Part shown: piece after piece, positions 20,679 through 27,027 of the stretch
Layout of the letters: the number at the start of each line of letters is the position of its first letter
Position numbering within the stretch: position 1 is the first letter of the stretch
Source of the DNA: Streptomyces sp. NRRL S-455
GTDB lineage: Bacteria > Actinomycetota > Actinomycetes > Streptomycetales > Streptomycetaceae
NCBI RefSeq assembly: GCF_000717875.1
Contig: NZ_JOCT01000050.1
Coordinates: 1 to 27,027 of the forward strand
DNA: 27,027 nt
Direction of reading: 5' to 3'
Program-made: the position numbers and the translations under genes
The notes under the pieces: generated by a model
The model's input: only the letters and a program-made list of their open reading frames with translations
What the model was told of the DNA's origin: nothing
Databases searched by the model: none

Positions 20679-21512
20679 ATGACTGCACCAGCAGAACAGC
20701 GCGTCCGCCATCGCCGCCGGGTCACCAAACGGCGGGCGGTGATCTCGGGGCTGTCGGCGTTCGGTATCGCGGGAGCGGCGATCGTCACCACGTCGATGCT
20801 GTCCACCGCCAGCGCCGCGTCCCCCTGGCCCGCCGACACGGGCAGCGAGCCCGTGTCGAAGACCATCCCGGTCTCCGGTGTCCGCGACGGCGGCATGAAG
20901 AAGTTCTACGGCACCGGCGCGCTCGGCAACGACAACCAGGACGAGGGTCAGGCCCCCCTCTTCGAGCTGGCCGACGGCGCGACGCTCAAGAACGTCATCA
21001 TCGGTACCCCGGCCGCGGACGGCGTGCACTGCAAGGGCAGTTGCACACTGCAGAACGTGTGGTGGCTGGACGTCGGCGAGGACGCGGCCAGCTTCAAGGG
21101 CAAGTCGGCGTCCGCGGTGTACAAGGTGATCGGCGGCGGCGCGAAGAACGCCGACGACAAGGTGCTGCAGTTCAACGGCGCCGGCACGCTCAACGTGTCG
21201 GGCTTCCAGGTGCAGAACGCGGGCAAGCTGGTCCGCTCCTGCGGCAACTGCTCGACGCAGTACAAGCGCACGATCGTCCTGAACGACATCGACGTGACGG
21301 CGCCGATGAACTCGATCGTCGGCGTCAACCAGAACTACGGCGACACCGCCACGCTGTCGAAGGTCCGTATCCACGGGGACAGCAAGAAGAAGATCAAGAC
21401 GTGTGTGCGCTTCGAGGGCAACAACACGGGCAAGGAGCCCAAGGAGCTGACCCCGCCCGGCCCCGACGGCAAGACCTGCAAGTTCACGGCGTCGGACATC
21501 AGCTACCAGTGA
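20679..21512 (+). CDS. Secreted pectate lyase, family PL3
   Basis: A 277-residue exported pectate lyase of polysaccharide lyase family 3, which cuts de-esterified polygalacturonate by beta-elimination with calcium. The N-terminus is a long basic signal peptide (RHRRRVTKRRAVISGLSAFG, then a hydrophobic stretch), likely cut after TASA near residue 47. The mature part is a small right-handed beta-helix with family sequences FELADGATLKNVIIG, DGVHCKGSCTLQNVWWLDVGED and GGGAKNADDKVLQFNG, and paired cysteines (GSC, SCGNC). The catalytic lysine/arginine region lies in GKLVRSCGNCSTQYKR. ATG 20679 has GAGGA eight bases before it. An upstream open frame is not coding. It lies between the sigma pair and the GH43 gene, and a strong hairpin follows. 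Confidence 0.93.
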   Translation: MTAPAEQRVRHRRRVTKRRAVISGLSAFGIAGAAIVTTSMLSTASAASPWPADTGSEPVSKTIPVSGVRDGGMKKFYGTGALGNDNQDEGQAPLFELADGATLKNVIIGTPAADGVHCKGSCTLQNVWWLDVGEDAASFKGKSASAVYKVIGGGAKNADDKVLQFNGAGTLNVSGFQVQNAGKLVRSCGNCSTQYKRTIVLNDIDVTAPMNSIVGVNQNYGDTATLSKVRIHGDSKKKIKTCVRFEGNNTGKEPKELTPPGPDGKTCKFTASDISYQ

Positions 21513-21676
21513 GTCCCCGCCTCTCCTGAGCTCCGGTCGGCCCGGAACCCCCCATGGGCCGGCCGGCCGCCGGATGTCCGGGCATCCAGTCGGACGTTCG
21601 GCACCACGGCCCTCCGGAGCCCCCCTCCGGGCGGTCGAACGGCACCGGCCGAGCCCCCCTCGGCCGGTACGCAGGG

Positions 21677-21706
21677 CGCCCCCGCCGTTTCGCACCGGCG
21701 GGGGCG
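21677..21706 (+). terminator. Strong terminator hairpin after the pectate lyase
   Basis: CGCCCCCGCCG (21677-21687) and CGGCGGGGGCG (21696-21706) are perfect 11-bp arms with the loop TTTCGCAC, 165 bp after the PL3 stop. A smaller hairpin, CCGGAG-C5-CTCCGG, lies at 21614-21630. Together they should isolate the PL3 transcript from the GH43 promoter that follows. Confidence 0.75.
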
Positions 21707-21733
21707 TCGTCACGCGCACGGCACGTCCACCAC

Positions 21734-21750
21734 TTCCGAAACTTTCGGAA
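21734..21750. promoter_or_regulatory. 17-bp perfect palindrome, candidate carbohydrate operator
   Basis: TTCCGAAA-C-TTTCGGAA has perfect 8-bp arms around one base, 100 bp before the GH43 start. Its core CGAAA-N-TTTCG is the pattern reported upstream of Streptomyces xylanase genes, where it is needed for substrate control, so a sugar-responsive repressor (LacI-, GntR- or similar family) is likely. I saw no second copy in this window. Which sugar is sensed is unknown. Confidence 0.7.
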
Positions 21751-21849
21751 CCACCGGCTTCCTGCACACCCGTTGACGCCCTGTCCCCGTCCGGTGAAAC
21801 TCCGAAGGCCGTATCCAACAGAACCCCCCAGACTCCGACAGGAAGTGTC

Positions 21850-24057
21850 ATGCGCCCCCGCACGCTCCTGCTGCCCTTCCTGGCCCTCTCGGGCCTCCTC
21901 CTGACCCTCCTCACCGCACCGCCCAGCACCGCGGAATCCGGAGCGCCACCCGTGAAGCAGTCCAAGTACGCCGGCTATCTCTTCGCCTACTTCACGGGTG
22001 AGGGCACGGCCGACGGCGAGCAGATCCGGTACGCCCTCAGCCGGGGCAACGACGCGCTGCACTGGCGTGAGCTGAACGCCGGCAAGCCGGTCCTGACGTC
22101 GACCATCGGCGAGAAGGGCCTGCGCGACCCGTTCGTGATCCGCTCCCCCGAGGGCGACAAGTTCTTCCTGATCGCCACCGACCTGCGCATGTACCAGAAC
22201 TCCAGCGGCAACTGGGACCAGGTCCAGCGGCACGGCAGCAAGTCGATCATGGTCTGGGAGTCCACCGACCTGGTCAACTGGACCGACCAGCGGCTGGTGA
22301 AGGTCTCCCCGGACAACGCGGGCAACACCTGGGCCCCGGAGGCCTACTGGGACGACGAGCTCGACGCGTACGTCGTCTTCTGGGCGTCGAAGCTGTACGC
22401 CGACGACGACCCGGAGCACAAGGGCAACACGTACAACAAGATGATGTACGCGACCACCAAGGACTTCCGGACCTTCAGCGAGCCGAAGATCTGGAACGAC
22501 CCCGGCTACTCGGTGATCGACTCCACGGTCGTGAAGTACAAGGACGAGTACTACCGCTACACCAAGGACGAGCGGGACCCCAGCTCCTCCAGCCCCTGCT
22601 CGAAGTTCATCACCGGCGAGAAGTCGGCCTCGCTGACGTCGACGAAGTACGACTTCGTGTCCGACTGCATCGGCAAGGGCGCGATGGACCGCGGTGAGGG
22701 CCCGACGGTGTTCAAGTCGAACACCGAGAAGAAGTGGTACCTGTTCATCGACGAGTACGGCGGCCGCGGCTACCTCCCCTTCGAGACCACCGATCTCGCC
22801 TCCGGCAAGTGGACCCCGTCCACGAACTACCAGCTCCCGGCGAGCCCCCGGCACGGCACGGTCCTCCCGGTGACGCAGCGGGAGTACGACCGGCTGCTGG
22901 CGGCCTACCCGAGCACCCCGACCTCCGTGGTGGACGCGACGGCGGGGCACCAGAACGGGTACTCGATCGTCACGGAGAGCGCCTCGAAGGTCGTTCTCCC
23001 GATGAGGCCGAACGCCGATCTGCGCGGCCTCGCGCCGAAGCTGTGGGTCGGTGAGGGCGCGAAGCTCAGCCCGAAGTCCGGCACCCGCCGGGACTTCCGC
23101 AAGCCGCAGAAGTACACCGTGACGGCCGCCGACGGCACCAAGCGCACCTGGACGGTCGAGGCGGTCCGCAACCGCAGCCCTCTGCTGCCCGGCCTGAACG
23201 CCGACCCCGACGTCCACTACCTCAACGGCAGATACTGGATCTACCCGACGACGGACGGCTTCCAGGGCTGGAGCGGCACCAAGTTCAAGGCGTACTCGTC
23301 GAAGGACCTGGTCAACTGGAAGGACCACGGCGTCATCCTCGACCTCGGTCCTGACGTGAGCTGGGCCGACAAGTACGCCTGGGCGCCCGCGATCGCCGAG
23401 CGGGACGGCAAGTACTACTTCTACTTCTGCGCCGAGCAGCAGATCGGCGTGGCGGTGGCCGACTCCCCCGCCGGCCCCTTCAAGGACGCGCTCGGCAAGC
23501 CGCTGGTCGCCAAGGGCGGTGCCCTGAAGGGCCAGATGATCGACCCGTCGGTCTTCACGGACGACGACGGCCAGGCCTACCTGTACTGGGGCAACGGCCA
23601 CGGGTATGTGGTGCCGCTGGGCGACGACATGGTGTCCTTCGACGCGTCGAAGGTGAAGGACATCACCCCGGACAACTTCCGCGAGGGCTCCTTCGTGATC
23701 AAGCGGAAGGGCACCTACTACTTCATGTGGTCGGAGGACGACACCCGCAGCGAGAACTACCACGTGGCGTACGCGACGGGACCGTCCCCGCTCGGCCCGT
23801 GGACCAAGCGCGGGACGATCCTCGAGAAGCGGCCCGAGTACGGCATCCTCGGCACCGGTCACCACTCGGTGGTGAACACCCCCGGCACGGACGACTGGTA
23901 CATGGTCTACCACCGCTTCGCCCTGAACGGCCCGGGCAAGGCGGGCGGTGACGGCATGCACCGCGAGACCACCATCGACCGTATGGAGTTCGCGGCGGAC
24001 GGCAGCATCAAGCCGGTGGTTCCGACGCTGGAGGGGATCAAGCCGGTACGGCGGTGA
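21850..24057 (+). CDS. Secreted glycoside hydrolase with two GH43 domains
   Basis: A 735-residue exported enzyme. Residues 1-28 are a signal peptide (LLLPFLALSGLLLTLLTAPP). Residues about 38-345 form a first five-bladed GH43-like propeller with candidate acids D93 (RDPF), D224 (VIDSTVV) and E283 (GEGPTVF). Residues about 355-440 form an Ig-like sandwich ending in KYTVTAADGTKRTWTV (DUF5018-like). Residues about 446-730 form a second GH43 domain with D452 (NADPD), D565 (MIDPSVF) and E612 (REGSF). GH43 enzymes remove arabinose or cut arabinan or xylan; next to pectinases, pectin side-chain arabinan is likely. Two apparently complete acid sets suggest two active sites. ATG 21850 has AGGAAG before it. 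The frame open upstream to 21574 crosses the terminator and is not coding. Confidence 0.92.
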   Translation: MRPRTLLLPFLALSGLLLTLLTAPPSTAESGAPPVKQSKYAGYLFAYFTGEGTADGEQIRYALSRGNDALHWRELNAGKPVLTSTIGEKGLRDPFVIRSPEGDKFFLIATDLRMYQNSSGNWDQVQRHGSKSIMVWESTDLVNWTDQRLVKVSPDNAGNTWAPEAYWDDELDAYVVFWASKLYADDDPEHKGNTYNKMMYATTKDFRTFSEPKIWNDPGYSVIDSTVVKYKDEYYRYTKDERDPSSSSPCSKFITGEKSASLTSTKYDFVSDCIGKGAMDRGEGPTVFKSNTEKKWYLFIDEYGGRGYLPFETTDLASGKWTPSTNYQLPASPRHGTVLPVTQREYDRLLAAYPSTPTSVVDATAGHQNGYSIVTESASKVVLPMRPNADLRGLAPKLWVGEGAKLSPKSGTRRDFRKPQKYTVTAADGTKRTWTVEAVRNRSPLLPGLNADPDVHYLNGRYWIYPTTDGFQGWSGTKFKAYSSKDLVNWKDHGVILDLGPDVSWADKYAWAPAIAERDGKYYFYFCAEQQIGVAVADSPAGPFKDALGKPLVAKGGALKGQMIDPSVFTDDDGQAYLYWGNGHGYVVPLGDDMVSFDASKVKDITPDNFREGSFVIKRKGTYYFMWSEDDTRSENYHVAYATGPSPLGPWTKRGTILEKRPEYGILGTGHHSVVNTPGTDDWYMVYHRFALNGPGKAGGDGMHRETTIDRMEFAADGSIKPVVPTLEGIKPVRR

Positions 24058-24060
24058 GCC

Positions 24061-25218
24061 TCACAGGACGTCGTCGAGCCAGCTGAAGACGTCGTCCTGC
24101 ACGGGAGCGGTGAAGACGTGGCCGAGCTCCGGCCACGTCTTCATCCGTATCCGCTCCTCGGCGTGGCACGAACGCCAGACGGCGCGCAGCCTGTCGTACG
24201 CGACCCGGATGCCCTCGGCGGGGAACAGCGTGTCGAGCCCGCCGTTGGAGAACAGCATCGGCTTGGGAGCGGCGATGCTCGCCACGTCGGGGATGTCGAG
24301 ATGCCGGGCCAGCCCCGGATGGAGCATGTGGTACGCCGACTGCCCGCGCAGCGTGTTGTTGCCGGGCACCATCATCTCCTTCAGCCCGGTCATCCAGCAC
24401 ACACTCGCGGCGGCCGCCACGTGGTCGCTGAGGGCGGCGGTCTGCCAGGCCCGGTAGGCGCCCATGGAGAACCCGACGGCCGCGACCCGCCGGGCGTCCA
24501 CCCGGTCCAGTCCGGCCAGGAAGGCGGCGGCCCGCTCGTCCTCCCGGGCCATGAGGCCGGCGAGCGAGGAGCCGAGGTGGTAGAAGTTGGACGCCAGGGC
24601 CTGCTGCTGCTCGTAGGCCAGGGGCCCGCGGTCGCCCCAGCCGAGCGCGTCCAGGCACAGCACCACATGGCCCCGGCGGGCCAGCTCGTCGCCGACGAAC
24701 CGTCCGCTGAAGTACTTTTCCGCCCAGGCCGTGGCGGAGGCGAGGCGGGTGTCGTCGTACCAGGGCCGGACGAGTTTCTCCTTGCCGATGTCGAACCTGG
24801 CGCCGTGGTCGTGCAGGAGCAGCACGGCGGGGAAAGGCCCCTTGCCGTGCGGAGTGAGCAGGGCGCCCCGCACGCGCTCGTAGCGGGTGAGGGAGACGGT
24901 GACCAACTCCCTCGTGAATCCCTCCCCTTGTGCACGTGCTCCGAACTCCGGGGCGTACGGCGTCCCGTCCTGCCGCTCGACGAGGAGGTGTTCCTCGACC
25001 GTGGCCCGGGCGGCACGCCGCCAGGCGCGGAAGTCGCGGATCGGGGACCTGCCCCAGGCGAGGGGGAAGGTCAGGGCGTCCTTCAGGGCCGGGTGGATGT
25101 CGGGAAGTGGACCGTCCACGACCGCCGCCTCCGCGCCGTTCACCGCTCCCCCGGTCAGCAGGGCCGTGCCCGCCCCGACCACGAATCGGCGCCGTCCGAG
25201 CGGCTCACGGGCGTCCAT
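24061..25218 (-). CDS. Exported alpha/beta hydrolase (Abhydrolase_7 / acetyl esterase-like)
   Basis: A 385-residue exported serine hydrolase. The N-terminus GRRRFVVGAGTALLTGGAV is a twin-arginine-type signal. The alpha/beta-hydrolase core has the oxyanion loop LLLHDHGARFD, nucleophile S251 in GFSMGAYR, and acid D329 and base H367 in NGGLDTLFP and ELGHVFT. It resembles the dienelactone hydrolase/Abhydrolase_7 group that includes acetyl xylan esterase-like enzymes. With CE8 and pectate lyase genes beside it, deacetylation of pectin is a fair guess but unproven. ATG 25218 has GGAGG six bases before it, and overlaps the end of the broken PL1 gene by 14 bases, so it was probably coupled to it. Its stop lies three bases from the GH43 stop on the other strand. 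Confidence 0.88.
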   Translation of the reverse strand: MDAREPLGRRRFVVGAGTALLTGGAVNGAEAAVVDGPLPDIHPALKDALTFPLAWGRSPIRDFRAWRRAARATVEEHLLVERQDGTPYAPEFGARAQGEGFTRELVTVSLTRYERVRGALLTPHGKGPFPAVLLLHDHGARFDIGKEKLVRPWYDDTRLASATAWAEKYFSGRFVGDELARRGHVVLCLDALGWGDRGPLAYEQQQALASNFYHLGSSLAGLMAREDERAAAFLAGLDRVDARRVAAVGFSMGAYRAWQTAALSDHVAAAASVCWMTGLKEMMVPGNNTLRGQSAYHMLHPGLARHLDIPDVASIAAPKPMLFSNGGLDTLFPAEGIRVAYDRLRAVWRSCHAEERIRMKTWPELGHVFTAPVQDDVFSWLDDVL

Positions 25219-25754
25219 GAGGCCTCCCCGCTCCGGCGTGCCGCAGTACGTACCGCTCGACCGCCGCCGGCGATGTCAAGGCGCGGTAGTCGTACACGTC
25301 GGCGGGATCCCAGCCGACGTCGTCGCCGAGGCCGAGGTCGCGCGCCACGGCGTTCAGCCGGGCGAGCCGGCCGTTGAACCAGGATCCGGTGTCGCGGAAC
25401 CGCTCGCCCCCGTAAGCGGCGAGCGCCTGGGACGGCCCTCCCCCGCGGTAACGGAAGACGTTGCGCTCGGAGAAGATCGCGGACTCCACGCCGACGCCCA
25501 GGGCGTAGAGCGGCGGCCGTCCCCGGTGGACGTTGTTGACAACGTGCACCCTTGGGCTCGGTGGGGGCTCCGTCGTTCGCCAGGGCCTCCTTCAGCTCGG
25601 CGCGGGTGTCCACCGTCCAGGTCCTGCCGCCCGCACCGCCGGTGGTGCCGGAGCCGGTCGAGGCCCAGCCCACGGGGGCGCGTTCGGCGGCGGAGGCCGC
25701 GGGTGCCTGCCAGAGCAGACACACACCGATGAGGAGAGCCGCGGCCCTACGCAC
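25205..25754 (-). pseudogene. Pectate lyase, family PL1, internally deleted
   Basis: Two parts of a secreted PL1 pectate lyase remain in different frames. From GTG 25754 come a signal peptide (ALLIGVCLLWQAPAASA) and the family start GWASTGSGTTGGAGGRTWTV to about ANDGAPTEPK (base 25551). From 25549 in another frame come VHVVNNV, then YALGVGVESAIFSERNVF and the C-terminus, to a stop at 25205. Intact PL1 enzymes have roughly 200-220 residues between these two points, including the calcium-binding aspartates and catalytic arginine. The break is therefore a clean deletion of about 650 bp plus frame change, at 25549-25551, and the product cannot be active. The GTG has GGAGG just before it and overlaps the CE8 stop, so it was the second gene of the CE8-PL1-hydrolase operon. 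Real decay and assembly collapse are both possible. Confidence 0.85.
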
Positions 25755-26868
25755 CGGGCCTCCAGTCGCCGAGGTAGCGGTCCCTGGTGTGCGACGCGGC
25801 CTGGGAGGCGCTCAGTTGCGGCCGGTTCTCCGGAACGGAGACGACAGCGCCCGGTCCGGTGTTGCGGTACTCGGCGAACCGCATGCTCTGCCAGGGGTGG
25901 GCGTCCCGCATGTTGGTGTACGGGGCCACCGCGTCGACGCCGGGGCCGAGCCGGGTGTCCCGGACGGTGAGCATGGGCCGGGCGGTGGTGTCGGAGCTGG
26001 GCACCCAGGGCCGGGCCAGTTTGTAGAAGCCGTCGGGGGCCTCGCTGCTGACGCGGCTCCTGGTCACCAGGAAGCCGAGCGGATTGGCACCGGCCGTCGA
26101 CGGGGCGAAGACGAACCCGTACGGGGCGGCCGGCAGGTCGGTCCGGTCCAGGGTGCGGAAGTGGCAGTGCTCGAAGACGGCCGTGGCCCGCCCGAAGACG
26201 AAGTCGACGTCGCCCTCGGCGTAGCAGTGGGCGAAGTACTGCCGGGCGAAGGTGCCCAGTGCCATCGTGTCGGCGTACAGGGTGTCCTGGTGGCCGAGGA
26301 ACCGGCAGTGGTGGAAGGCGGACCGGTCGCCCTGGACCTTCAGGGCGACGGCCTGCGTGCCGGTGATGTCGGGGTGGTCGGCGCGCAGCCAGTCGTTGGC
26401 GAAGGTGATCCAGCGTGCCGTGAAGCCGTCGGCCTGCACGGTGGCGGTGGCGGACCCGGTGGTGCCGTAGGTGCCGCCGCCGGGCTTGGGCGTCCCGGCC
26501 GCGTTGTCGTACACGATCACCACGTCACGGGGGTTCTCGCTCGCCCCGATCCAGGTCATCTCGGTGCGGGCCGGGTCGACGGCGACGGTCTGCCGGTAGA
26601 CGCCCGGCGCGATGACCAGCGTGTATCCACTGCCGCTCGCGGCGGTCACGGCATCTCGGACGGTGGTGAAGTCACCGGCGCCGCCCGGGTGGACGTACAG
26701 GGTCCTGGGGTCGCGGCGCGCGGCAGGCGACCCGTACCGGCCGAACGGTCGCGGCCGGGTGCCGGCCCGGGCGGGACCGGAGGCGAGGCCGAGGACGGCT
26801 CCCGCCGCGGCGCTCGCGCCGAGGAACCCCCGGCGGGAAAGAGAGGAACGGTGGGGCTGCGAGAGCAT
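25747..26868 (-). CDS. Exported pectinesterase, family CE8
   Basis: A 373-residue pectin methylesterase, which removes methyl groups from homogalacturonan and so makes substrate for pectate lyases. The signal SRRGFLGASAAAGAVLGLAS is twin-arginine type, so the protein is probably exported folded. The beta-helix shows all CE8 site motifs: Q194 and acid/base D195 in GHQDTLY, nucleophile D222 in VDFVFG, and R286 and W288 in LARPW. ATG 26868 has AAGGAG seven bases before it. The frame stays open to 27012, but that part is low-complexity Pro/Ala/Arg from the G-run region. It is the first gene of a minus-strand operon with PL1 (starting inside its stop region) and the alpha/beta hydrolase. Confidence 0.94.
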   Translation of the reverse strand: MLSQPHRSSLSRRGFLGASAAAGAVLGLASGPARAGTRPRPFGRYGSPAARRDPRTLYVHPGGAGDFTTVRDAVTAASGSGYTLVIAPGVYRQTVAVDPARTEMTWIGASENPRDVVIVYDNAAGTPKPGGGTYGTTGSATATVQADGFTARWITFANDWLRADHPDITGTQAVALKVQGDRSAFHHCRFLGHQDTLYADTMALGTFARQYFAHCYAEGDVDFVFGRATAVFEHCHFRTLDRTDLPAAPYGFVFAPSTAGANPLGFLVTRSRVSSEAPDGFYKLARPWVPSSDTTARPMLTVRDTRLGPGVDAVAPYTNMRDAHPWQSMRFAEYRNTGPGAVVSVPENRPQLSASQAASHTRDRYLGDWRPGA

Positions 26869-26918
26869 ACGGCTGCTCCTTCGCGGTGCGGCTGGTGCGG
26901 AGTGAGGAGGGGAGGAGG

Positions 26919-26965
26919 GGCCGGGGCGGGCGCACCCCGGGGGGGGGGGGGGGCCCGCCCCGGCC
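26919..26965. repeat. 13-bp inverted repeat framing a 15-G run in the CE8 leader
   Basis: GGCCGGGGCGGGC (26919-26931) and GCCCGCCCCGGCC (26953-26965) are perfect complements. Between them lies CCCC followed by an unbroken run of 15 G (26939-26953). The element is 51-97 bp before the CE8 start codon on the minus strand, where it would read as a C-run in a very stable hairpin. Homopolymers of this length change length easily in cells and in sequencing, so the exact count should not be trusted. Confidence 0.7.
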
Positions 26966-27027
26966 GGTGCGAGAGGGTGTCGCAAGGCAGGCGGGACATC
27001 GCGGACACCCACGGGGCGGGTCAGATC
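26966..27027. other. Window end, no feature resolved
   Basis: About 60 bases upstream of the CE8 leader hairpin with no gene or clear site. The CE8 promoter may lie here or beyond the window. Confidence 0.3.

Noticed and set aside
21499..23961. An 820-residue minus-strand frame opposite the GH43 gene
   Set aside because: It covers the GH43 gene exactly in antisense, has no recognisable domain, and crosses the terminator and operator region.
1..27027. CRISPR arrays, tRNA or rRNA genes, insertion sequences, integrases or phage genes
   Set aside because: I saw no regularly spaced repeats, no tRNA-like cloverleaf, no transposase or integrase motif and no rRNA sequence on either strand.

Overview
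The window looks like chromosomal DNA of a Streptomyces or close relative. GC content is very high with strong third-position GC, GTG starts are common, long antisense shadow ORFs lie opposite most genes, and a single TTA codon occurs in all the real genes. An ectABCD cluster, NarL-type two-component genes, a SigE-type ECF sigma factor and a Tat-exported pectinase set fit this. From memory, not checked here, the order resembles the S. coelicolor region around ectABCD (SCO1864-1867) running to a penicillin-binding protein and a pectate lyase (about SCO1875-1880).

Layout. Positions 66-3155 hold an amidohydrolase (minus), a divergent class V aminotransferase and a DinB-family protein. An AT-richer, repeat-rich leader (3156-3494) precedes ectA-ectB-ectC-ectD (3495-7039, plus), which makes ectoine and, if EctD works, 5-hydroxyectoine. 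ectD has lost about its last 28-30 codons. The reading frame now runs through the terminator hairpin and 414 bp into the antisense of the next gene. A minus-strand run follows (6626-11347): a second class V aminotransferase, a FrnE-type DsbA protein, a GNAT, a DUF1349 protein and an alpha-ketoglutaric semialdehyde dehydrogenase. The dehydrogenase is divergent from an IclR regulator, and a palindrome lies between them. On the plus strand come a second GNAT, then an eight-helix membrane protein, a sensor kinase and a response regulator in one operon, then a class B-type penicillin-binding protein. This converges with an AzgA-type purine permease.

The right third (19070-26868) reads as a regulated pectin/arabinan locus. 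It has an ECF sigma factor carrying a TTA codon, overlapped by a one-TM partner with an outer domain. Next are a PL3 pectate lyase, a two-catalytic-domain GH43 enzyme with a perfect 17-bp palindrome upstream, and a convergent operon. That operon holds a CE8 pectinesterase, a PL1 pectate lyase broken by an internal deletion, and an exported alpha/beta hydrolase. The CE8 leader carries a 15-G run framed by a 13-bp inverted repeat.

How the parts may work together (inference): the exported enzymes would de-esterify and cut pectin and trim arabinan side chains. Alpha-ketoglutaric semialdehyde dehydrogenase could complete oxidative uronate or pentose use, although it is 8-15 kb away. The sigma factor and its partner could link polysaccharide or envelope state, and development through bldA, to this locus. 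No tRNA, rRNA, CRISPR array, insertion sequence or phage gene was seen. Two clean deletions (ectD and PL1) and a long G run in one window could be real gene decay or sequence-assembly error, and reads across these sites should be inspected first.
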